From assembly GCA_965644295.1 (NCBI GenBank), contig CBFFRP010000242.1, forward strand, positions 62,001 to 126,000: a DNA stretch of 64,000 nucleotides. Reading direction: 5' to 3'. Shown here one piece after another: positions 11,921-24,059 of this stretch. The notes under the pieces were generated by a model, which did not search any database, was not told the DNA's origin, and saw only the letters and a list, made by a program, of their open reading frames with translations. Numbering within the stretch: the stretch's first letter is position 1; every line of letters begins with the position of its first letter. The DNA comes from Paraphysomonas bandaiensis (taxonomy: Eukaryota; Chrysophyceae). Position numbers and translations under genes: made by a program.

Positions 11921-12170
11921 AGTGAATGTCTGTTTAAGAGTCAGAACTAGTTAGAGCTAAACTCTGATATTCGACATCCTACTATTTAGCGCTACGAAAG
12001 CGGCTTGTGCGTCACCGCTCACCGCAAGCACAAAGATTCAACCACTTTCGCTCTATCACTCAAAGCAAACGAAGTGAGCAAGCAGAATATTGATATACCT
12101 GACATCTGCAAACTTCAGGATTTTTGAGTCCTTAAAGTGAAAAACCCGGATGCATAACTTCAGCAGGCAA
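11921..12170 (-). repeat. Dispersed repeat family, copy B (partial)
   Basis: Reverse-oriented copy. It starts at AGTGAATGTCTGTTTAAGAG (the complement of the family's right end) and runs through TAGCGCTACGAAAGCGGCTTG, CTCAAAGCAAACGAAGTGAG and GATATACCTGACATCTGC. It stops in the CCCGGATGC block, so the left half is missing. Confidence 0.75.
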
Positions 12171-13357
12171 AATGATGCGTGCTTTCTTGTGATTTCGGTT
12201 GTCCTCTTTAGCGCGGTTCAGTTCATTTTCCCTACCACACTGAATTTTGCCTAATGCTTTCCGAAATCTGCATTTTCCCAGGTGGAATTTCATCTCAGGG
12301 TGCGTACTGATAATTAAATCATCGTATTGTACCCGGACATCATCTTCTCCATTTCATTGCAGAAAGGCTTACAACGATGTTAAATCTCTCTAAATGAGGC
12401 AAAAGCACTCCTATCCTGGCATGATCCATTTCGCTTGGGATTAATCGCAACAATTAAACATCAAAACTACACCCCAGGCAAATGAGTGGATAACATATAT
12501 ATACCTCTTGACCATTATTTCATATATTATAGCGAATTCCATTTGATGCTCTTTAGCAAATTACCTCCATTCTGTTTCATTCTTTTGATTCAACAGGCCC
12601 TTCCCGACTGAACGTTCTCTGCATTTCTCTTCATTCTCTGCATTTGCTTGATAGTTATATCTCTTATCTCTTGAGTGCTGAGAATAAAGTCTAAAATGAC
12701 ACTTGTAGTGTCAGAGTGTCGCACAAGTACAATTAATACATGATACACATTCATCCAAGCTTTTATGTTAACAGATAATGGATTTGTATCTGTGTTAACG
12801 TGTTAACTACCTATATAATTTACGAAGCTATATAATTGGCAACATTTACCAATAACAATAATCATTGCAAGTCAGCAACGAAGTACTTATCAGAAGACGG
12901 GTAGTCGTATTTTATGTTGGGCTTTATCTAAAGTAGAAAAATTAAATGCTACAAGAATTTACGACTTTTAAGCCATAACTGTTGGTGAAAAATAATATTG
13001 CTGTTAAATGCAGTATGAGATTGAAGAAGTGTTCAGCTAAACAATAATATAACGACGACTGCATTTCGTGCTTGAACAATATAGCACATTAACTTCACAT
13101 AGACCAGTTATTATACCGGCATATTCATTCCATATCCCACAGCAAAGATACCAATGCCCTTAGCTATTTACTGCTTGTATCAATGCTATTGTGCAATTGG
13201 AATAGCAATCCGGAGCAGTAATGCCTACTTGAAAGTAGCGCACGAAATAGGCAGTACCAAGTATCACAATAGATAAATTATTTCAATGACTATAATACAA
13301 CACTTATACTTATACAACGAAGAAATTAACTCGCCAACTGCAATTGTTGACCATCAG
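12171..13357. other. Intergenic, no gene seen
   Basis: AT-rich with no open frame carrying a recognisable motif and no RNA gene. Confidence 0.4.
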
Positions 13358-13692
13358 TTATTTCTTTCCTCGTGGACGTGTCACTGCTTTTCTATTTTCT
13401 TGCTCCAGAGCTGCATCAATCATTGCTAATCTCCCTTCCAATTGATGTCGTTCGGCTGCGAGAGCTGCCAAAGCTGTAGTAACCCTGGCGGTACTCATTG
13501 TATCTCTTGAACTCTCCATGATCTCCGATCTTCCAGACATAGGTACACTCCTGCCAGTTTCTGGTACACGACCAGACGCTTTCGCATCATCACTAAAATA
13601 CCACAAGTTACGCACTGACTCAACACAAATACATGTTACACATACGCTTTATCTCTTCCAGTTTTTCTAGCTGAGCTGCGAGCTGAGTTCAT
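13358..13692 (-). CDS. Small basic protein, unknown
   Basis: Two exons (complement): 13692-13646 and 13592-13358, together 282 nt giving 93 aa. The intron has GTATGT and TTTTAG ends. The protein starts MNSARSSARKTGRDK, is rich in Ser/Arg, and has a likely amphipathic helix at about residues 55-85 (ALAALAAERHQLEGRLAMI). It ends with a basic tail (RPRGKK). One more possible exon lies upstream at about 13754-13778, between good splice signals, so the true start may be further 5'. I do not recognise the family. A nuclear location is plausible from the basic tail, as an inference only. Confidence 0.6.
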
Positions 13693-14030
13693 AAATGTGT
13701 CTTCTATTACAACATAGTTACATAAACGAAACAGATGATAAAGTATGTACTACTCACCCATTTCTTTGAAGCCTTTTCAAGCTGCAATAATAGAATAAGA
13801 TAATTAATATGCTTTAATAATGAATTCAACAGAGACACATGCATGTATGTATATATATGCCACTGTACTGTTGTTAGCCTGCATCACAAGAGAAACGGTC
13901 AACTGCCAAAAAATCCCATATATGGGATCTGTAGAAAGGAGGTGGAAATAGTTTCAGTTTGTCTGTTTAAGATATATCTCAGTCAACATTTGTGTTTCTT
14001 CCTCACAGTATGTTTTTTTTTTTGTAGAGA

Positions 14031-14094
14031 TATGTATGTATATGTATGTGTGTGTATGTATGTATGTTATGTATGTATGTATGTGTGTGTATAT
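14031..14094. repeat. TATG/TG microsatellite
   Basis: Imperfect (TATG)n interspersed with (TG)n, just upstream of the V-ATPase accessory gene. It generates spurious Met/Tyr/Val-rich frames. Confidence 0.85.
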
Positions 14095-14162
14095 TTTAGA
14101 TAGTCATACAAGTGTATGGTTTAATCTGCATCATTGCATCCAATAGAAATACAATTTACACA

Positions 14163-14987
14163 ATGTTTCGTGCATTAGCAGTAGGTGCTTGCTTGTTTTC
14201 TGCATCTGTGTGCGGTGCACAGATAAATGCTCCAGGAAAGGCTATATTCTGGTCACCTGGTGATGGTGCTTCCAGTAAGTCTACATACAAAACACAAACC
14301 ACAAGTGTTGATGATGTTGCAACATTACTGAAAAATGAAGCAAATGATAAGGAAATTCTTTTAATGCTTTGCTCTGATAATGATGAAACCAGGGATTTCT
14401 ATCAGTCTCCCTCTATATCTGCCAGTATTCAGTCTGGAGATGCGACTATTTTGCCGAATGTGTATCATTCTGTTGACACTTCAGTGCAGAATATTTGCCA
14501 AAAGTTTACTGAATCAAATACTTTTGATAACATAAGAAGTATGTCTGCTTCTGATGTGGTAAATGTATTGTCGCAATCGAAAGAACTTCTCAGCAATGGT
14601 GTCTTGGACTCATTTGTGATCAATGTTCCCAGAGACGTCTCCACTGATGAATCTTTCAAGGACCTCTTTGATCTTGCTATGTCTGAGGGAAATGCTCTGT
14701 TTGTTGCCTTGCAAAATCCCGCTGGTGTAGCCCCTGAGACCGCTGGTAACTACAACCGTCTGTTGATGAGTGATATTTCTGAAGGCGATAACTACCTCCC
14801 TGAAGGCACCGAATTTTCCATATATTCTCAGAACACCTATCTATATCTTACTCCCGACATTTTTACCGGTCTTATGACAGGACTGTTCATGTTCTTCGTG
14901 CTGTTGATTGGATTCAATTGCCTGGGAGCCATCCAAGGACCTGCTACATTCGCCAAGACCATGCCCGCACTCGGCAAGGAGGGATAG
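14163..14987 (+). CDS. V-type ATPase accessory subunit, Ac45/VOA1-like
   Basis: Single exon, 274 aa. The chosen ATG gives an N-terminal signal peptide (MFRALAVGACLFSASVCGAQ). A longer frame begins 17 codons upstream but would bury it. A luminal domain of about 210 residues follows, with Asp/Ser-rich stretches. The single C-terminal transmembrane helix, YLTPDIFTGLMTGLFMFFVL, is followed by a short cytosolic tail (GPATFAKTMPALGKEG). That type-I topology and the TPxxxTGLxxGLFMxFxLLIG helix are what the S1/VOA1/BIG1 family shows. The family's transmembrane helix sits in the V0 rotor ring of the vacuolar proton pump and helps assembly. The luminal domain is poorly conserved, so the call rests on the C-terminus. 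Confidence 0.78.
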   Translation: MFRALAVGACLFSASVCGAQINAPGKAIFWSPGDGASSKSTYKTQTTSVDDVATLLKNEANDKEILLMLCSDNDETRDFYQSPSISASIQSGDATILPNVYHSVDTSVQNICQKFTESNTFDNIRSMSASDVVNVLSQSKELLSNGVLDSFVINVPRDVSTDESFKDLFDLAMSEGNALFVALQNPAGVAPETAGNYNRLLMSDISEGDNYLPEGTEFSIYSQNTYLYLTPDIFTGLMTGLFMFFVLLIGFNCLGAIQGPATFAKTMPALGKEG

Positions 14988-15481
14988 ATTATATGCTCAT
15001 TCTGTAGTGCCCAGTACTTCTGTGGAGCTGTTGTGACAGCTTAGGTGCCTTGCGATAGTATTAATGGTATGTTGTGAAGACCACGTTTACACTGCGATGG
15101 TTTTTTAGCTGATGTTGATTACTAGCTGATCCCTTGGCAATACCACACTTGTTATTTCGGCACCACAGTTATAATAGCTTAATCCATTTTACACATTTTA
15201 CCACGAACGTAAATCAATCACGTATTGCCATGTAGCCTAATTTTTTAAAGTTTGGAACGAAAAGTAACGCGGCATCAGTGTACCTAACATGTGGTCGCTG
15301 AGTACACAGTACACTACAAGCTGGAATTCGATGCACTATACTTAGTTCCCTGACAGCTGCAAAGTATATCAGTCGCAGAAATATTAATTAGTGCTGTTGC
15401 GATAATTATAAGCTCTACGTGTACACAATACACAAATTGCGTTCATTACTCTAACCTCTAACGTGATATACTGCATTAAAC
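14988..15481. other. 3' intergenic region
   Basis: 3' UTR of the V-ATPase accessory gene and unannotated AT-rich sequence up to the MITE. No gene seen. Confidence 0.4.
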
Positions 15482-15632
15482 CAGGGCCTGGTAACCGTTA
15501 ATGGTAGTGGTATTAAGTATTAATGGGACATTAGCTATTAATGGTAAAGCCATTATAATTGACGGGAAAATTTTCACTAATGGCATTATAACTGCCGTGA
15601 ACTGGGCACCCATTAATGGTTACCAGGCCCTG
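15482..15632. mobile_element. hAT-type MITE, 151 bp
   Basis: Terminal inverted repeats of at least 15 bp, CAGGGCCTGGTAACC on the left and GGTTACCAGGCCCTG on the right. Both continue inward with AATGG/CCATT words. A perfect 8-bp target duplication, CATTAAAC, lies at 15474-15481 and 15633-15640. It is a short, non-coding, foldback-like element, and hAT by its 8-bp duplication and CAGGG ends. It belongs to a different family from the 595-bp element, since only the first six to seven terminal bases agree. Confidence 0.9.
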
Positions 15633-15793
15633 CATTAAACCACGACAGGGGTTTTATGAATCGGAGATAGTAATTATTAGACGACAACTAAAAACACATT
15701 ATTCAATTGTATACTGTAGTAATGACACTACAAAAACACAGGAAAACAACCATACAAGCCACATACGAATCTTCTTAGTCGATATATGATATA

Positions 15794-16475
15794 TCATATA
15801 TCAGATCTTCGTGATAAACGTCCTGTGTGGTCACCAGATCGATAAGATGGAGGGTAAACTCCAGTGTGGTCAGATCGTTGTGAAAAACCATTATCAGAAC
15901 GACCTGATGGCTTATCCCACTTAATATCTGAACGTCCTGAACGTTCAGTAATAACTGGCTCAATGATTAACTAACCGTTGGTGTTGTGTGAGGCGCGATA
16001 GGAAAGTAGATATCAATGGCAACATACCTGTTTGTTATGAATAAGTTTATTATACCGCCGACCATGCTTTGGTCGATCTCGCTCGCTTGCTCCTCCTGGC
16101 AATACTAGAGCAGCTTCAGGACTGCATCGGCTGCCGGCCTTCATCCTGGGTGGCGATTTCAACGGTTCTGGACGTGCTAAAAACTCCGTTCGTACAAAGT
16201 GCCTTGGCATATCATCAGACACTGAGGCGTTCTACAAAGAAGAGAATAGTATGAGTAAGTTATAAAACTCATATAGAAGCATTACAATGCAGCGTCGACC
16301 ATATCCCCCGTGATGAGTTGCTTTTCCTTTCCTGTATGATATGCATTAGAAAATATAATCAAAAATAACAAAAGTACCATGGAGTAGCGGATACTTTAGT
16401 CCATGTAGGTGTTATTTTTCCATCATCTGCACTTGTATCACTGATAACTACTTGATAATGATTCGTTCTTTTCAT
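15794..16475 (-). CDS. Basic protein with RSD repeats, unknown
   Basis: Four exons (complement): 16475-16378, 16331-16286, 16231-16028, 15970-15794. They sum to 525 nt, giving 174 aa in one frame. The N-terminus, MKRTNHYQVVISDTSADDG, is followed by a short region with Trp and His/Gly (WTKVSATPWKGKATHHGGY). A basic, Pro-rich middle comes next. The last 55 residues carry a repeated (G)RSD motif about every 8-15 residues: SGRSDIKWD, SGRSDNGF, SQRSDHTG, RRSDI. I do not recognise it. It looks disordered and might be a phosphorylated RNA-associated or chromatin-associated protein, as an inference only. The splice phases support a real gene. Confidence 0.68.
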
Positions 16476-17379
16476 ATCGTCGAGTTTTTGTCAAATTATA
16501 TTAGTGAACACCTACAGAATGACTATTACATAAGTAGAGTTATAGTTCTATAGGAGATTGACTGTAGCGTATGATCTAAGTATATGTCACTGCTTTGAAC
16601 TATGTAAAGTGTATGGCTAATTTAGCTGTACTATCTATGTGTGTTGAAACTGCTGTCTTCATACGATCAGACTGACTTACGTGTTTTTTCATATAGCCAT
16701 ATCCATGTATAGATACCCATATAATTTATATGTACATGTATACATGGTAGTACTGCTGTATACTGCTGTATATAGGTGTATGTATATCGTTCAATGAAGG
16801 AGCTTTACTCATCAGAGACCAGCAGAGTACAAGACCAGGACACTGTTTTCAAACCCAATGAAAGTATTGAAGAGATGTCTCTTAGAGAGAGGAGAGGAGT
16901 AATCCTGCTTCATATACATTAGGTAAACATTACTTTGCTTCAGTCAAGCTTTACATTCAATCGTCCACGAGTTGTATCCTGCGGTATACAATATCTCCTG
17001 TATTCTACGGTATAATGAACGTCTAGTATACATACACATCTATATACCTCTTGATGTCCTGTATTCTACCGTATGATGAATATCGTTAGCAGCATACATA
17101 CACACTACGACATATACATATACAGCGCTGTATATATCACTTGATGTCCTGTATTCTACCGTATGATGAATGTCGTTAGTGGGGATATATACATACATAC
17201 AGCAGTACATACATATGTATATACTGCTGTACATGTTTTTGAATATCATGCCGTCTATACACACATATACATACATATTAACACCCTCACCACACTCTAC
17301 TCTCTATTCTCTATAGTATTATCTAGGATTACAGTGAATAACATTAATCAGGATATAGTTGTTTCATATCTCGTATCTT
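16476..17379. repeat. Tandem repeats upstream of CENP-C
   Basis: A unit containing CTTGATGTCCTGTATTCTAC and then GTATGATGAAT occurs at 17050 and again 90 bases later at 17140. A third, degenerate copy of the CTGTATTCTACGGTATAATG core lies near 16998. TATA/TACA microsatellite fills the gaps. The region holds the CENP-C promoter; no gene seen. Confidence 0.7.
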
Positions 17380-20170
17380 ATGTTGGCTAAGAGGAGTCGT
17401 AGGGATATAGCAGTCACTAAAGATGTCAAGGGATTTGATGATATTGATTTGTTTTGGAATGCTACAGGTAGCATATATATACACTCTACTCGATATAGAA
17501 GATGTGTGTATGTGTATGTATATGTATGTATACTTTAACTATATGATGTGTGTGTGTTATACTCGTATGTATGCTGTGTATCTGTATAGGTATGTATACA
17601 CTATGGACACACGTGTGATATATATACATATATATATATATAGTTAACTCAAATATATCACTGTGTAGATACCGCTCTCTCTCCCTCAGACACATCAACG
17701 TATGTGGATGAGTTTGCCTATGACACCTCCAGCACCATATCAGGTATACTTATGTACAGTGAGGGGGTCAATGTATTGATATGAATATACAGAAGTATCG
17801 GATGATATGTCGGATGATGCATCCATTGTCGAGGTGGAGAGTTCCGCAGGTGATCAAGGTAGGTGAACTCTTGTTGTCATGTTGTATGCATGAATTGTAA
17901 CTGGAAACGCTTAGTGGAAGTGAGTCGCGAAAGTGATATGTCGGAATCACTCTCCTTGATTGATAATAACACCACCATTCCTGAGTCTCAAGTCGGTGAA
18001 GACGAAGACACAGATGCTCAAGAGCTATCGGATGCAGATGACTTGGCATCCAGTAATGAGGCCTCGCCTGTCAAGCGCAGGGGAGGTAGTAGTACTAATC
18101 GTCGTGCTTCTGCTCCTGCCGCCATAAGAGGGAATAAAACTCAGCCTGTCCACCAACGTGCAGAAACGAAACCATCACGACAGAGCAAATCTCCCAAAAA
18201 GAAAAGTGCTGACGACAAGGATACGTCTGTATCTCCTTTTGATGCCGGTCGACTTTCCAGTATAGGAGTAGTTGGACGCCGGGGTAGTCCTGAGGAAAGA
18301 GTATATGTCGAAGCGGAGCTCGAGCCAGATTTTGGAGATGATATGGACGGAGGTGGGTACGATTTCGGTCATGAGGATGATGACGTTGGGAATGAAAGCT
18401 TCGCATTCCATAAGAATGATACGGCAACTAAGAGTACAGGGAAGAAGAGACGCCAGTCATCTGTAACATTTGACCCAGAGTCCACGTCGAAGCGTCGTGA
18501 TTCCACTGGATCGCGAAAGTCTCTATCGTCTACGGCAACAGAGACACCACGACCTAAGAAGGGTCAACGTAGGAGGGTTTCTTATATGTCTGAGACCTCT
18601 ACTACACCAGGAACTAATGAGTTTCCTCGTGGAAGAACACTTAGAGACGATTCGTTCACAGATGATGAGGATGACGGTGAGTTTATTATAATATTCAACT
18701 GCATCATGAAGTTTATGTATTTTTGTATTGTCCCAAATATGAATTGTATTTAATACCCATTATTTTCTTTCCTTGTAGATGCCAATACAACCCGGGATAT
18801 TGACTCGAGCGGACTGTCGAGTAGTGGCTATGTGGACACGTCGTTCATGTCTGCTGCTCGTCGAGGGTTACGAGATAGCGATGAGGAGGAAAATGACATC
18901 CCCAGTGACCATGATTCCGCAGATGAACAAGGGCTGCGCAGAAGCAGGCGAGCTACAAAGGGTCAGCGATTTCAGTTTTGGAAGAATGAAAGATCGGTGT
19001 ACATGCGGGTAGATTTTGTCGAAGTATACCTTCACTATGGATAACTCATTTATGGGAATAAATAGGGTAGGATGGTTGGCTTGCTGCGGGCTGAACCAAC
19101 TCCACGGAAGCCGAAGCGAACCACTAAGCAGAATAACCGCGGACGCAAAAGATCGAAAGTCTCCCGTCGTCTTGAGGATTCGTCTGAGAGTGAGGCAGAG
19201 CAGGAGATACACAAAACTGAAAAGAACTTACCCCCACCTAAAATTCCCTCGGATATCAAGTACATTCCTAGGTGCCAATCAGCATAATTAGCATAAATAA
19301 GCGTAAAAATTTTTTATGTTCAGGGACGGAGTTACAACATACTCTGTGTGGGACGATGACATATCGGCTGCGGCGGATATCAAGGTCGACATCATGATTT
19401 GTTACTGTTGTATTTCGTATAAATAATTGTACCAGACTATATCCATCAAGGAGTCAATGTACCCACCAGCGAAACTACCTATTTCTGGTACGTGCTAGAG
19501 ATATATTTCTCTGTGTGTAGTGAATTACACATGTTCTAGCACCTCGTCCACAGGGAAACGATATCGTTGGCCTTGCCGCCCAATCGTTTAATATCAGCTC
19601 TACTGCACGTATGTCCGGGTGGATATCAGGTTCGTCGGGTGTAGTATTTGGCGTCTACTCGTTTCGCTGATGAGCTTCTCTGCGCGTAGGCTTCGTTGAT
19701 CTACCTCCAGGAGCGATTAAAGATGCTGAAGGGGTGGGAGAATGTTGCCAAGTTTTCGTGATATCGGACTGTCAGAATGGATCAGGTATATAACTTCGCA
19801 TGTTTTTGTGAATGGTTAATACAATGTGTATTGCAATTTAGTGGAGTTTGGGTTGGCAGACCCTAGCACTGAGGAGTGGGATGACGAAACAGCCCAGCGC
19901 TCTCTCCTCAACAAGGGAGACTTCTTTTTTGTTCCCCCTGGAAACATATATAGGTGTGTTGTGAAGGTGACTGATCTTGTGGATGTAACACACGAGTGTA
20001 GGCTTGAAAACCACTCCTCAAGCAAGTCTTGTATGATATACTGGACAATTATTCGGCCCGTGGAAGATCCAGGTGTGTAATATTTCGTTTGTTATTTCAG
20101 CTTTGTTATTTTTGCTTTTTGTATATCAGAAAATGAAGAAGATGAAGAAACGAAAACGACAGATGAATAG
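17380..20170 (+). CDS. CENP-C/Mif2 kinetochore protein
   Basis: Thirteen exons: 17380-17467, 17669-17743, 17793-17858, 17915-18676, 18779-19008, 19066-19271, 19324-19384, 19436-19487, 19540-19629, 19690-19785, 19842-19953, 20002-20072, 20130-20170. They sum to 1950 nt, giving 649 aa. The N-terminus has GFDDIDLFWNAT, like the CENP-C N-terminal Mis12-binding segment. A long disordered, Ser/Asp/Lys-rich stretch follows. The CENP-C signature occupies about 384-407 and includes RRSRRATKGQRFQFWKNE; it binds the CENP-A nucleosome. The C-terminal cupin dimerisation domain (about 500-640) includes FFVPPGNIYRLENHSSSKS, with the splice junction between R and L, and ends in an acidic tail. It marks the centromere and recruits the outer kinetochore. 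Intron 1 (17468-17668) is unusually long here and holds a TATG microsatellite. Confidence 0.96.
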
Positions 20171-21382
20171 TTCAAGAAGATGTGAATCGACTTGTAGTAC
20201 GTATTGTAGCTATGATATAGTGTTTATGTGGTAACCCTTCTTACTTTATAATACAAAGAAATGTATTTTTACAGAATTAATCACGTCTATGTATATTGGC
20301 AACCTACCAAAGTTGAGATATGCTGTGTAATATGATATATACTGTGCAATTGAAGTGAGTTAATATTAGACGAATCCATAGTAGTGAAGGGTGAACTTAG
20401 TTTGTAATGAAGTAACTTCAGTTACTGATGTTTGTGTATATTAGATATTTTTATGGTGTAGCGAGGATCGTCAGGTGAACATATGTAGAAGAAGAGATCT
20501 TCACTAGATGTTACTGTTAGGAGTCATTGATTCACGTATATCCCTTAACGCGTGAATACAACACACGTATACAATGAAATGCCAAATAGACTGAATAATT
20601 ACCAAACTATACATGATACGCGACTGTACAAGATACGCACATGTGTGTGGTGCTAACGCTCTGCTCAAACGTGTATTGCTATTATACTATTAGGCCTTAT
20701 CGTTCAATCTTTATCTCTAATAAAATTTCAAGTATATCCTTACTAAATATCAAGACTAACCTTAAATCTTATTTTGGTAGCGGATGGTAGTTCGATCTAG
20801 CGACCTTTGGGCTACGTGTTATGGGTGTTGATAGAATAAAACCATTAAAATCACGAAACTTTGATAATTTAAAACGAATACTGATTACTTATTACCATTC
20901 ATATGGCGTTGAAGCAAAATCTGTAAAAGTAATATAGTGATAATTTCAATTTTGAAGTTACAAGCAAGGTTTAATTCAGTGCAACGTTCTATTCTTACAG
21001 GAATCTATAATTTCATTATATTTTGATGACGATACTATGTCATCAATAAAATAACAGTGTAGAGAGTGTAGACGTGTAGACCATACAAAATAATCTACGG
21101 TTTCGTGGAAGCTTTGTTGTGTTATTCACTACTATGTAATGGTACGTTCTCTTTTCTATCTGATGCTGACTGTATAATATAATAAGCTCAATACATCTTC
21201 AATTTGTTACTTCTTAGGTACGTTCTATTACTTATTTTATTACTGGATACATTTCTCTAAAACACATAATATTTGTGTACATTAACAATTGCTTGTTATC
21301 ATTCGCAGTAGTTCGAACAGTATCCAAATGAACTCAGAAGACACAAAAGCTTCGATGATCAAAATTAAGTATGTGATACCTA
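20171..21382. other. Intergenic, no gene seen
   Basis: This lies between the convergent CENP-C and transporter genes. It is AT-rich. A GGTAGCGGATGGTAGTT word at about 20777 recurs at about 63538. No open frame of note. Confidence 0.4.
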
Positions 21383-23645
21383 TTACAAAGCAGAGTCTGA
21401 GGTAATGCTAGGATCGTTTGCTTCAATAGCAAGGCGAGAAAGCTCCTCCTCTGTTTTGTATTCGTATCCTTCTGATATATAGCTGAACAAAATCTGTGAA
21501 TAGGATTAGTAAAGCATGATATAAATCTTCCTTTCTATACCTGATTAAGTACCATCAACCCAGCAAGAAGGAAAAAATAATATTCCAAGTGTCCATCATC
21601 AATATTCTCCGGTACCCATTCTTTTCCTTCTCCTCCACTGTTCACAATGTAAAGTAATGGGATAACTACCCAAGCTCCTAGTGCTGTCGTGAAGAGATTT
21701 AACGCCTATACAATACGCGCATACTAGATATCAGTTATTGTTGTATATCAGACAGAGGATGCACACCTGTGACACTGAACGCATGGACTGCGGTGCTTGT
21801 GAATAAAAGAACTCAAGAGAGGTTATCGATGCCAAAATCTCGGCCACTCCGATCAAACAGAATTGTGGTATCTGATCATCAATTGAAACACTTTATTTAA
21901 CATTTACGGCAGGAGTACCTGCCAAAACACAGAAACTTCGCTCATCTGAGGAATGTCATCGCAAGATATGCAAGTTAGGTTCAAGTACTGTCTATTATTG
22001 TAGGTATAATAATCATCACACCCATTTATCTGATGACAATTGGCCGGCTCATCTTCGTCCTAAACACAACTATATAACACGTATAATAAAAAAACTAGAA
22101 TTGATAACAACCTTTCCGGCATCCCACCGCTGGTAAATATACGGATCATAGTCATCAATATCATGGCAAGGTGATATATTATCCCTCGCATTCTTATCAT
22201 AGTAGTCTCCAGGATCTGCCTTGTGAGCAATCCTGTAAATCTCTACCAATCCAGCCACAACCATGGCCAACATTGCAAACATGAGTCCCCACCACATTTT
22301 ACCCAACAATGTTATTTTGCAACCATGCGACTTTAGCATGGGATAAAGATATGTATCAAACAGTGGTACAAACAGTAGAATGGCTACGGTGTCAAATAAA
22401 TTCAATGCTGACACCGGAACATGCCCTTTTCCCATGTCAAGATTCATCTGACAGCCTTGATTTTGAAACGCAGTGCTCATTTGACTATATATTCCCCAGA
22501 ATGGTACAAGAACTCCAAGAAAAGGAAGCAAACGAGTCACCAGCTTCACGGATTCTACAGTTGCTTGATCATATGATCCACCATATTTCCTACTAGCCCG
22601 GTCTAATACGCGACTGGTTTGTGCTGTTCGGTTGGTCCAGATTGCTTCGCGGTATATACTGAGAGTTGAAGCTATCACGCTCCCACCAGGTGGTGGTACA
22701 GTGTATTTAGTCGTTCCAGCGAGAAATATAAGTACAGCGAGTCCCATCATAATGCACGGTATCATATAACCTACAAAAAATCCCCAGTCCTCTCCTCCCA
22801 AAGCTGGAATGCCGTATTGGCATATGTAACTTACAACAGTGTACGATATACCTGCTCCAAGATTAATAGACCAATAGAACCTATGACAAATATATAACGA
22901 AAATGTAAACATAAGAAATATAACCGCACATACCAATTAAAAAAAGATTCTTTTTCAATTTTATCTTGCTCATATTTCTCATCAAACTGATCCGCACCCA
23001 TAGTAGATACATTAGGTTTTATACCGCCAGTGCCAATGGCAATAATGTAGATGGCTGGAAATATAATCCCTGGACTGGCAGCTCCAGGGATACTGCCGAT
23101 AACCACCAGTACAAGACCGACCAGATATATACAGCAGAATACAAGGATAGCCTTATATCTGCCTATATAAGCATCCGCAAGATATCCTCCAATTAAAGGG
23201 GTGACATAACATGCACCAGACCATGCTGAATACTAACATACATACATCTCACTGCTCTGTCTATGTATATATATATAGATCATACCTGTACATCTGCTGC
23301 AGCATTATCCATATCTAACTGTCTTTGAAAAAACAATACTAATGATCCAGCAAAACCATAAAATGCTAATCTTTCACAAAACTCTGTTACTATAATATAT
23401 CCAGCTACATATTTAAGTACTGATTCCCTGTATGAGATATATGAGATAGATAGATATATATGTTAGGTGAACGTACCGTTTGGAAGATAATGTAGCCGGT
23501 TGATTGAAGTCCTTCAAAGATATAAGGTATATAGATATAGGCATTGATGTATGTCAATATATTCACTTACTTTTTTTGATATATTATATGAAGACTTCAA
23601 CTTCACATTTTGTTGCAAGAGAATCTTTTTATCACTACTGCTCAT
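21383..23645 (-). CDS. Proton-coupled peptide transporter (POT/PTR2)
   Basis: Nine exons (complement): 23645-23571, 23511-23477, 23427-23286, 23232-22934, 22880-22112, 22059-21919, 21871-21767, 21705-21541, 21493-21383. They sum to 1842 nt, giving 613 aa. This is a major-facilitator-superfamily symporter. Family marks are [10 protein letters not shown] in helix 1 (from about residue 52; the ExxER motif for proton coupling), [13 protein letters not shown] (PTR2 signature), [31 protein letters not shown] (split by an intron) and the late motif [14 protein letters not shown] Cys-rich extra loop ([13 protein letters not shown]...CISC) lies between late helices, as in animal and protist members. 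It would import di- and tripeptides, or in some relatives nitrate, at the plasma or lysosomal membrane. The substrate is not decided by sequence. Confidence 0.95.
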
Positions 23646-24059
23646 CGTGACTTATATGGATATATATGCTAATAATAACCTCGATATTCGACTTCGGTAT
23701 TGCTATATGAGGCCAACAGACGTCCAGTTACATAAAATTGCCAAAGATGCATAGATAGATACATACAGTGACTATACATACATACAGTTGTATATAGATA
23801 CTACACACACCTACAGCGCGATATCGTAGTACATAACATACATACAAACATACATACATACTGCGGTATGCACATAGCACATAACGATACGTACGTACAT
23901 ACCACTACTCATATACACAGGTACTCCTCCTCCCATGGATTTTTCCTTCATAATCTTGGAATACTTTCTTGTTATTGTAGTATACTTCTAACCCAACCCA
24001 TTATATGACTATCTTACTAACCACAACATAACCGTGATTAGGGAAGTAAAGTCAGTGAC
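23646..24059. promoter_or_regulatory. Divergent promoter with TACA microsatellite
   Basis: This separates the divergent transporter and ankyrin genes. It carries runs of CATACATA/TACA (about 23755-23910). Both promoters must lie here; no named element is visible. Confidence 0.4.

Noticed and set aside
13843-14103. 86-codon frame before the V-ATPase gene
   Set aside because: Its second half is microsatellite (MYVYVCVCMYV) and no splice junction links it to the gene.
17040-17650. Several overlapping Tyr/Val/Met-rich frames upstream of and within intron 1 of CENP-C
   Set aside because: They follow TATA/TATG microsatellite and conflict with the well-supported CENP-C exon model.
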